From NCBI GenBank assembly GCA_905182995.1, contig CAJJDP010000097.1, positions 341,598 to 405,597 on the forward strand: DNA of 64,000 bases, given 5' to 3'. This stretch comes from Paramecium octaurelia (taxonomy: Eukaryota; Ciliophora; Oligohymenophorea; Peniculida; Parameciidae). A program made the translations under genes and the position numbers. A model generated the notes under the pieces. That model had not been told where the DNA came from. It did no database searches and saw nothing but the letters and a program-made list of their open reading frames with translations. Below are positions 54,515 to 64,000 of this stretch, piece after piece (position 1 is the first letter of the stretch; every line of letters begins with the position of its first letter).

Positions 54515-57500
54515 ACTGATATTGGATCGGATAAATGTTCTACCTCTTTTGCTGGATTTGATTTATATGGACCATCGCCTTCCCATCATTATTTCAAACA
54601 ACTACCAAATATGTTCTATCAGCTGTATATCAATAGGTTATTTAAACTTGGTTGTTAATCCTTTTAAAAGTAGTTCAAAAGTAGAGATCCCACTACCTAT
54701 CTGCTATAAATTGCTATTTTCAATTACAAATCCTACATGCTTAACCTTTCATGAATTGTTATGTCTACTGTGTTACTTGTATTAGAGGGTAGGGATTATA
54801 AAAAAATTTCTACATCAAAAAAAGTAATTATTATTATTAATCTGATTCTTGTTATCTTAATAAAAAGAATTGTAACTGAAGGTTAAAATTTCCTAAATCA
54901 ATTTTGTCCTACTGTATGCTCCTCATCTGCTTGCCTAAATAATAATGTTGTGGATAATGGAAAGAATAGATGCAAAACTCAATACTTAGCTTATTAGTAT
55001 TTGGTTACTGCATTAGGCATTACTTATAAATATAATGCAAATAATGTTGTCTCATTGAATATTTAATATCTAGTCCAAATTATACAGTATTGTTTCATAA
55101 GCATCTATATTGCAGCTTTGACTTATAGCTACTATATCACTGCATGCAATTTTAATAATCGAGACTGCGGCCATGCAGCTCTGTGTTAGCCACTTATTTA
55201 AAATGTCTTAACAATCAATATTGATGATCGTTACTAACCTTTAAAATTGAAATGCAAACTAAAAATTACTTGCAACTGTCACTTTCATGCAAAGGATTAA
55301 TGATACCTCTAATGTGCTAAACTATTTGTAAGAACTAGCAAAGTTAAATTAAGCCACTTCCTTGTATCGAATTACAATAAATGTTAAGCAAGTTGTATCA
55401 CTATCCTCAAGTATTAATACATTACTGAAGCTCATGAAGCTCTTGTACTTCATGCCAGTTACCTTATACAGCTTATAAACTAACTGTGTCAATAATTATC
55501 AGGTTTGTCTGCATTTTATAAATCATCATTAATTGTTAGAATGTTCTACTTTTCTATTATAATTCATCAGACCCATTATCAAATAACGGTAATAAATATT
55601 CTTATCAGTTTAAATCATGAATTGCTAGTAACTGTATGCATAGCAGTATCATAGTCAGTTTTATTTGATAATAAGAGGTGCTCTACATGATTTATGAATG
55701 CTTACAAACCAGAAGTAATGTCTTTGTAAATTTAGTGAACCATAGGATCCAATGCACTAAATTCCTTAGACTCAAAAGGTAAGTACCTTCCAAAATTTGC
55801 TAAAAGTTGAATGGTTTTCAATGAGGCAAGCTAAGACTAGTTATGTAGACTGATATTTTTTCAAGTATTCCCTTAGAATCCCCATTAATAATATCTTATC
55901 ATTGTAGGAAGGGTCTTACTTATCCAGAAGTTAGCAAAGATTCTTCTCATTATCTTAATAACCTTCGTTCTTAGCTTGTCTTCCTTCATCCTGTGGCAAT
56001 TATCCCAATGTCCAAGAATGAAAGATGATTTTATTTTATTATTGATGAGATATTTTGCCAATGCTCTTCATTTACCACTTTCAGTATGAGTCTTTTGGCT
56101 GATTGCCATCTCTCAAAAATTAAACACAAGCACTATCTTTGAAAGCGGCATTCATTTGAATTAGAATACCTCCATAAAGAAAAAATCAATAGGTGTCTTG
56201 ACAAGACATTCCTAAAAATTATATTCTTAATAATCCAAGCAAATAGACTGAATTTTTAACCCAAAAGGGTTTTTTTCCAAATATTACTTTTTCATTAAAT
56301 TTATTCTAAATTATCCACAATCATAATACCTTAGTGAGATGTCGATGAATGAGATTTAAAATTCAAAGATTGTTGTTTATCGTTAACAAACTGCATTTTG
56401 TATTTAGGAATGCTTTAAATTACACTTTGATTCAGACTATCAATTACATGATGATTCCTCTTGATCCTATCCTCTTATGTCTGTCTTTTTACAGTTTCTT
56501 CCTGTGTAGCGAGATTAAGCACTCTTTATTTATGCACTAATTAACAAGGTACAAATAGAATGGACGACTGTAATACTGACCTGAAACAACTAAGAATTGT
56601 ATGATTGCTCTCTTTAGCAACGAAAATATCCTATTTTTTGTGAATTGTGTGTTGATGGCTATAATTTAAGAATTGTTTCATCACTTGCGATCCATAATGT
56701 CAGTGATGTTGTGATACTAGATCGCTTATTGTTTCTTCTTTTGTTAGAGGTTATTAGATTAAGCATCACCTACAAGTTATGTATATGTCCTTAATTTTGG
56801 ACAACTAGTGCAAATTCTTCGACACATGCTTTATATAGTAATACATGAAAATATAAAACATAGTTTACATCAACAAGTAATTGCAATCCTTCTTGTGATG
56901 AGTACTAAAACTAAGATAACCTATATTTAGATGATGAACCATTTATAAATATTCCCAAGCTGACTCTTGTTCCTTTGCGCTCAAATCTTATTCTTGTGAT
57001 AATTCGTTTACAATAATGTGTGTGTAAATATGTTACTATCATTTATCCAGCTAACCTAACACAACTAAACTATAAACCTTTTATTAAGTTTCTTTCATTG
57101 AGAATTAAGTCTCTTATTTAACATTTAATTAAAGATTTGTTTATTGATTTATACTTATCAATGCTTTTTGGTTATTATACGTAGGTTTCTCTTTCTTTTA
57201 TTTTCCTGCCTATCAACCCATATCCCCTTATTTGACAATTTTGACTAAACCCAAAATTCACTTAATCACTTGCACTTATTTCTTGATTTTCTCTCACTTG
57301 TAATTGATATAAAATTACACCTTTACTATTAATTTAAATACATTTAATGAAGTGTGTTGGATCTGCCCAGTTAAATTTTTGAAGTTGACGCATCATTAGC
57401 ATCATCATCTCCAAAAATGTTCTTGTATTTGCTTTTTCTCCTTTTGAGGTTGTCAAGAGGTTCATGAGACTTTTATTTTGGTATAATGTTTTAATTAGAA

Positions 57501-60500
57501 ATTGACATCCATTTTTTGTTAGCCATTCTAAAATTAATTTATCAAAGGCATATAATGATTAAGCATTAATGAATTGAAAGTTCATCTTATGTAATTCCTA
57601 TTATAGGAACTCCAAAATGATTATCAAGGTTAGTGGAGATGAATGATTTCAAATCCTACCAAACATCATTTAATACTTTTTACCTTAGGAATTGACTGGT
57701 TGATCTATACCTATATCAGCAAGCAATTTAATATTTCCAATTCTTAAAAATTATGACATTCTATGTAGTATTTTTACTATCCAACTTTGATTGTGTACAT
57801 TATTTTCCTATTACTATGCTCCTTCTTGAAAAGATTACGTTAATTTCTCTTTCCTAGAAAATTATAATGTAACTACATTACTATTCCCAGATAACTTTGC
57901 AACTTGCGCGATGCTCCTACTACTGAATACGTATCATTAAATCTTCTGATCATCTGAATAAAAAGAGTGCGTGCCTGTGCAATCCCTTGTTTATATATAT
58001 TTATTTATGGATTTCTTAACTATCATTGCTTGCAATTGTTGTTCGAAGCTTACTGTCCGTGGGTTGTTGGATATATGTTAAATTCCAGTAAAAAAATGGC
58101 ATACTTGGCGCTTTCTCGAATGTCCAGTAGATCTAATGTTACTTATTAGTATCTTCCCTCACCATGCATTACATAGGATGATCAAAACACCTACAACTTG
58201 CTAGGACACTCTCTTAAGTCTAATAGTGGTAGTTAGTACTAGAGCTCATCTTTTTGTCTCATAAATGCTTACTAATCCTGACTCTTATCCATCTTATTGA
58301 TACTTTCTAAATAACTTGTAAATAATCTATTCATAAGTCTCCAGCCGTTTGACACTTTTGCATGGTTCTTAGATGAATTCTCGCTCTAGTCCTAAATGAC
58401 CCTTTTATGATATGAATCGAACTTTTAGTGATACATCTAAGTTAAATTTTCCGCTGCCAATTCAGCTATCTAGAAGGATCATTTAATTTGAAAAATCTCA
58501 TACTGGAAAGCATTATTGATAGCAAGGCCATTGTTCATCAACTTTACTGCAGTTAATTGAGTTTATTTTTTGATGATGCAACATGAGCACTCAGATACAG
58601 AGTTGAAGCATAAAGTTGACTAATCGTCATCGACTGCATGTATCATTGCTTAATTAATGGCATATAAGATAAGCCGAACAGGTTTTGCTCTTTTGCAAGA
58701 GCACAAAATGTATTACATTAAATATATGCAAAATTATATAAAAAAGATCCTATTAGAAATTTAGTACAGTTACACATATTGATTGTTGGTCTTGATATTT
58801 CCAACAGGTTTACAACAGTACAAGTACTACAATACTTGTTGGCTGGTGTAATAGCATCCACAAAAGTTGAACATTAGACTCACATATTCTTTTAAAAAAA
58901 AAATTGACATATGCCACTAAAGTAGCAGCCAATAATACAAGTTTAAATCTATATGGTGTTCTTATGGTTGTTTATAAGGATTATTACATCATTGACAATC
59001 ATTATTACGGATATCAGTCTTACAATCCAACTTTGTATTTAACTGGGATGTGACAAAATTGTAGGAGCAAAAGGAAAGTGCTTAGTTGCCATAGAAGACA
59101 CATCCATCACTACAATGATATTGAGCAGCAACTTAAACATATAATTTTATACTTATATCCACTTAGATTCCTGTTAAAGATGTGTGGCATAAGAATTAAG
59201 ACACATAGTACAATAGTACTAACTTTGTAATAGCATTGTTTCATTCAGTCTTTGAATCAAACATTAAAGACAAATATTTTAACACTAATAACATTGAAAA
59301 GAGCTAGGATTGAAGAGCATTCAAAGGCACAATCAGTGCAAGTCCTTGTCTATGAGGTTCAAAATTAGAAGTTTATTTCTTTTAATCCTACATCTGCCAA
59401 GGTAAAAGTTACCCCTTTAATGAAAGTTAGTTGCGAATAGTTGCTAAACATTTTGAGGATAATATCTATCTTGTTATGGGTAGTTGCTTAATTGTTCAAC
59501 ATAATTTGCAGGTAAACATATGGAATTGACACAGTTTATACCAAAGTAAATTACAATTATTTCTGTGATGGTGGCTGCATCTTATGTAGAACATGAGCGA
59601 TGTTTGCTCATCTGTTTTTAACTGAAACTTGATGAGTTTTTAAAGCGTATTTTATCATACAATAAATGGTCATGCGCCTTTCCGTATAATGTGTGAACCT
59701 GTCCAACCTTCTGTATTAAAATATGATGAGCCTTGCAAACTCTTTTGCTACATTATGATTTTGACAACTGATATATATATTTTCATTAAGGTAATTTCTT
59801 ATCAGGCTCTTATGAAATTTAAAAAACTTGATTATCACTTTTGTGTATAAGTGCTTACACTAAAATGTAAATACATGGTTTGATTTACATCTGCCATTGC
59901 TGGCTGTTCAACTTGCACTAAATGTATCATTGGTTTTAACATCGTAAATATTGTACTCTATTCTCCACTGCTTTAAAGCTGAAAGCAATCAGCTACAACT
60001 TGGTAAAGTGATGCTGTTTTCTCAATCGACCATATGCTTTGATTCAAGTTAAACTCTCACTCACCAGCTAATCTTTATGTAAATTCGCTTAGTAGATTGG
60101 TATTATTTGTTTGTATGTTCATCACAATGCTTTGGGATGATCATCAAAAAACTTGTGCAAACTCCCTTAACCTAGTAATCAATGTTACTAGCTTAGACTT
60201 CTTATTTTAGATGTTAACTTCATTTATTGAATGTGAAGGATATTAAAAAGAAGTTAATGATTGTGTAAGTGTTCCATTTCTAAAACTTGTTAAGTAAGAT
60301 TTTGCTTAGTTTACAAAATTTGAAAATCATCAGTGAACTTCAATGGAAATTCTAGTAATTTAGTTATGCATTTTCAAAACCTAATCAGCTGAATTATGAG
60401 CTATTTGGGTTGAATTTATTAATTATAATTCTTTTTTATTTTTTGCTACTTGACTCACACTTTTGCTAAAAGTATTGATAATAGTTCAATATTTACTGAT

Positions 60501-60553
60501 AGTATCGCCAACTGAGAATTATATGCTGATGACTATTTTGGAGTATATTGATC

Positions 60554-60579
60554 ATCAACTTGTGAACCACCCTGTAGCA
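60554..60579 (+). repeat. Dispersed repeat copy B inside the Cys-rich relic
   Basis: ATCAACTTGTGAACCACCCT followed by GTAGCA. It shares the first 12 bases exactly, and most of the rest, with copy A at 54487. It is consistent with repeated Cys motifs in an ancestral coding sequence. Confidence 0.45.
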
Positions 60580-61470
60580 ATATATAAGAGAAGATTCAGA
60601 AGAATACTTGGTGTCATGGTAGGTGTGGCATACTTTAATTGTAAATCAAGTTACAAGATTAAAAGTATGTATTTTAAGTACCAGATTCTCTGAAAGTAGT
60701 GATGCTTCCTTTTAGTATTAATCCTGCATTGGCATATCTGAAAGCTTGTTTTAAATCATGCATGTGCTACGTTCGGTAGATTTAATATTACTTATTCATG
60801 TTAATAGCCAATTATTATCATTCTGGGGCAATGCAATACAGTGATTAATATATTTTCCACAGCAAAAGAATCTTGCCACTGTAAATACCCTTCAGAATGA
60901 GCAAATCTCCACAATTTGTACCAAAACTTCTATTGCACACCTGGAAAGAATACTTTTAATTTTTTGTGCTAATCAGCTAATTAAAATCAAAAATTACATT
61001 TAATTTTATTTATCCTTTCCTTCAAACTTTGTTTATAAATTGAAAATAATTTTTGTTCTCGTTAGAGGGAAATTTACGTTGGTATCTATGAACTATTTCG
61101 TTAACAGTGGCACATTTTATAATATTGAGACTTTCAAACATAATTTAATGATTCCTTCTCATCTCCTAGTCGAGACAGTTTATTTTACAATTGGCTAAAC
61201 AGCATTTCTCATCAAAATATAGATGGAAAGACTTCCGACGGCCAGTTTAAATTTGAGATGTCTTTTATTCAACCAAGGCTAATGGTCATAATGCTAACTT
61301 TAGAGTTTGTTAATCACTTCGATTTTGATGATCGACAAATTCCAAATGATTTACACCAATTGAGTTTAGATTTAAAGGTGATCAATCAATTATTTATGTT
61401 CCGAGCAGAAGGGTTGACCAGAGAGACTATTTTCTTTTTGGGATCAAAGCAAGCCCAGAATTAAATGCTT

Positions 61471-62539
61471 ACAGTTTACAAATGACATTCCTAATCTATA
61501 TCCCTTTTTTATTATGAGTTCTGATGCTCATCTTAATGAACATACTATTTTAACTGAATTTTATCATGGTCTATCAATAATATTAACTTAAAGAATAATG
61601 ATTGATCCAGATGAGGCCTGAGGTTAACTAAATTTATAAATTCTATACTAAATATATTTCAATTAAATTTAATATATTTTAAACCATATTCTTGTTTCAT
61701 ATTTTTAATATTATTTCATCAAATTTAAACTTGTAGACTAATTAATGGAAGTGCCATTATCATTTATTTTCTTGTTGATTTTTATACATTTTTGCTTATT
61801 TCCCTTTCAAATCACATATTTAAATCTTCCTTACCTATTTGATGAAGCTAACCCCATCCTTAAATTTCTCTAATTTAACAGTTATGAAATTTTTAAGGGC
61901 CTAAGACTAGGATGATTTGAAAATTAATTATATACTATTCTAATTTTAATAACTTTCTAACAGACTTTAAGAACTACTTGTTAATAAAATTAACTCTTTT
62001 ATAAATAAAATTTGGTCTGCTAATTTCATTTTAGAGTTGTCATCTGGAGCTTTGATATTTTAAATAATGAATATTTCTAATGAGGAAATTAATTAATTAG
62101 CTAATAGAATCATACTACTTGATTCCTAAATTTAGAAAACTATGATTCAGCATCAAAATTTTTGATTTAAAGTACAAAATTATCTCCAGCTACAAAGTAT
62201 TTTCACAAGCATTATTTGCTTAGCTTTGTGATGAAAGGAAACAATATTTTTATATCAATAAATCAATCTCTTGCATTAAATTTCAAGAAATATGAATAGT
62301 ACTAAAATATCATTTTGTATTTAAATTTATAAATTATCATTGTTGTGTTTATTTTCTAATTATATTTCGTTTGATGAGTTATCTCAAGTTATCGAATAGC
62401 CTCCATCATCACTTAATGATCCAAACATACGATTTGTTCCAAATTAAATAGATTACTCAAGTTGAAATTGTCCATTTTTTGTCATTGATATAACGTTGAT
62501 ATATTATTTATCATGTTTATTAAATAATAACCATTTTGA
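61471..62539. other. A+T-rich region, nothing recognised
   Basis: The G+C content drops again. No open frame with coding character, RNA gene or repeat is visible. Confidence 0.4.
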
Positions 62540-63190
62540 TTTAATTTATTATTATGGAAAGAATACAGTATCATCATTCCCTTAAATAACAATAATCAAA
62601 TAACCTCAACAAATTTAACTAAAGTCTTTTAGACTCCTTTGGATCTCGAAATTTAAACTCATATCTGGAAAAGCTTAATTGCCCCTCACATCTACTATAC
62701 CTTAAATGCTATCTCTACCCAAAAATACTAGAACTTATACAATCAAATAAAATACTTTATAAATAAAGTATGAAAAAACAAACTGGAATTCCAAGAAATA
62801 CCCCTAATAATTTATTAGAACTCCTTATCCCAAATTTATAATATCAAATTATGCAATACTCTAAATAAACACTCAGAAAAATGCAACCAACCAACTTTAT
62901 CAATTCAATCTAACAAATTTGTATTAAATTTTGACCAAATAGAACTATTTTAGAAATTAATACAATATCTACCAAATATCTAAATACACTATATAACCAG
63001 GTTCATTTATTATATACAAAAAAGTAAATCATAAAATAAAAAATAACTAGAATAAGTTATAAAATCAATAGATTAGATATAGAAATAAATCTAATTTAAT
63101 GATATTGATTAATTGATAAATATAGTTTAAATAGATTTACATCTGAGGAATGAAAATAGTAGTCCCAAAAATTGTAAACGGGAAGGTTGA
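62540..63190 (+). pseudogene. Open stretch interrupted by one TGA
   Basis: One frame is open from 62540 to 63187 except for a TGA at 62771. It translates to a helical, charged protein (DQIELFQKLIQYLPNIQ; KKQLEQVIKSIDQIQKQ) ending at TGA 63188. No ATG lies in this frame; an ATG at 62554 opens a different frame of about 130 codons. The DNA is poor in G here, so long TGA-free runs occur by chance, but the composition of the second part looks coding. It is either a recently broken gene or a gene whose first exon I cannot place. Confidence 0.35.
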
Positions 63191-64000
63191 TGCGAATTTA
63201 TTGCCATTATATAGATTTTTCATGTTACAATTTTTTAACTTAGTTTAAGAATAGAAAATGGGATGAATCTGTAAAATAGGAAACTTTTTGATCTTAATTA
63301 ACTCTTTTTAAGTTATTTACAAATTATCATCTCTTACCTTAAAATATTTATATTTCATTTGTTTTATTGTAGCTTCAACTGAAAAGTGTATCTAATTGTA
63401 ATATGCAAAAGTAAATCCAAAATAGATACTCAAAATAACAAATATTTCTCTTAAATTAGTTGAACATACTTTAATCAACACAATCATTATTGATAGAAAT
63501 TAGATTTGATAATAAAATGGGTAATTAAATTTTGTTGTTTTGAACACTGTAAAGAAGAAACCTTTAGTTTTCAATTATCATTGATATTTCTCTAATCATT
63601 TTCATCTTAGGATCAATGCTCATTTTGTAAATGGTTATTTTAATCCACAAAGTGATAAACCATAAGATCTATATCTAATAAGAAAAGTGAAACGCTTAAC
63701 AATTATTTATATTCATATTGATATATATATAAAGTTTTATGATAATCAAATATCGCTTTCGAAGATTAAGAATTTTGCAATCAGGCATTACTGAAATCGA
63801 CTTACAAATGATAATTAGAATTATATTAACTCTTTAGGTAGACAACATTCAACTTGAATTATTTTCCAAAAAACACTATATTTGAATTGATATTGTATAT
63901 TTTTATGGTTTTTCATAATTATCAATTTTGTTATTATTTTAGTTCATTCTCTAAAATTAAACTACCTTTAGATTTAAATAATGATCGTAAATCATATCCT
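63191..64000. other. A+T-rich right end, nothing recognised
   Basis: No supported frame on either strand and no telomeric (CCCCAA/CCCAAA) repeats, so the window does not end at a chromosome end. Confidence 0.4.

Larger units (their letters stand above)
51300..61470 (+). pseudogene. About 10 kb relic of Cys-rich extracellular protein gene(s)
   Basis: No frame stays open long enough for a gene, yet the sequence is visibly richer in G+C and in TGC/TGT than its flanks. Scattered + strand motifs look like Cys-rich repeats, each in its own frame: NCQNCVQTYSIC (about 52897), STCDPSC (54488), CPTVCSSSACL (about 54906), CNFNNRDCG (55145), ITCDPQC (about 56680), FCDGGCILC (about 59564), GCSTCTKCIIGF (59902), STCEPPC (60555). 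The last 400 nt hold a clean frame (GKTSDGQFKFEMSFIQPRL) of about 118 codons without a start. This pattern fits a large former surface-protein gene broken by many indels. It could be more than one gene. Confidence 0.45.

Overview
The window is macronuclear DNA of a ciliate, almost certainly a Paramecium. Real reading frames run through many TAA and TAG codons (read as Gln) and end only at TGA. Genes are interrupted by tiny introns of about 19-31 nt (mostly GTA...TAG, but several end in AAG, CAG or GAG). Intergenic gaps on the left side are short; some convergent stops are only 15-20 nt apart. All gene models here were built by hand with code 6 and with introns removed, and nearly all give coding lengths that are exact multiples of three.

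Positions 1-38037 form a dense, ordinary gene region: an ankyrin-repeat protein, protein phosphatase 1, a cyclic-nucleotide-gated-type K+ channel with a coiled-coil N-terminus, a SNF1/AMPK-like kinase, a cGMP-dependent-type kinase, a membrane protein with a decayed histidine-kinase core, a two-pass ciliate membrane protein, branched-chain aminotransferase, a pseudokinase with a Gln-rich tail, a mitochondrial carrier, a thioredoxin-reductase-like flavoenzyme, a FAM210-type protein, several unrecognised proteins, a SAYSvFN plus SEC-C fusion, an ArfGAP, a CK1-like kinase, a CDPK, a VPS9 protein and a cytochrome-b5 fatty-acid desaturase. Signalling genes (PP1, channel, AMPK-like, PKG-like, CK1-like, CDPK, VPS9, ArfGAP) dominate, but nothing shows that they are co-regulated.

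At 38038 the character changes. From 38038 to 42285 the DNA is very A+T-rich with no intact gene, only stretches that look like worn coding sequence. From 42286 to 49764 lies one giant intronless gene for a secreted or membrane Cys-rich protein of about 2492 residues: signal peptide, hundreds of Cys in surface-antigen-like repeats, three DUF4215 (EQCDDGN) repeats, and a multi-pass membrane C-terminus. It is followed by a near-open but stop-broken segment (49765-51066), then about 10 kb (to about 61470) that is visibly richer in G+C than its flanks. That tract carries scattered Cys motifs in changing frames on the + strand, as expected of a decayed Cys-rich surface-protein gene. The last 2.5 kb is A+T-rich, with one stop-interrupted open stretch at 62540-63190. 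The right half therefore resembles a surface-protein gene plus its graveyard.
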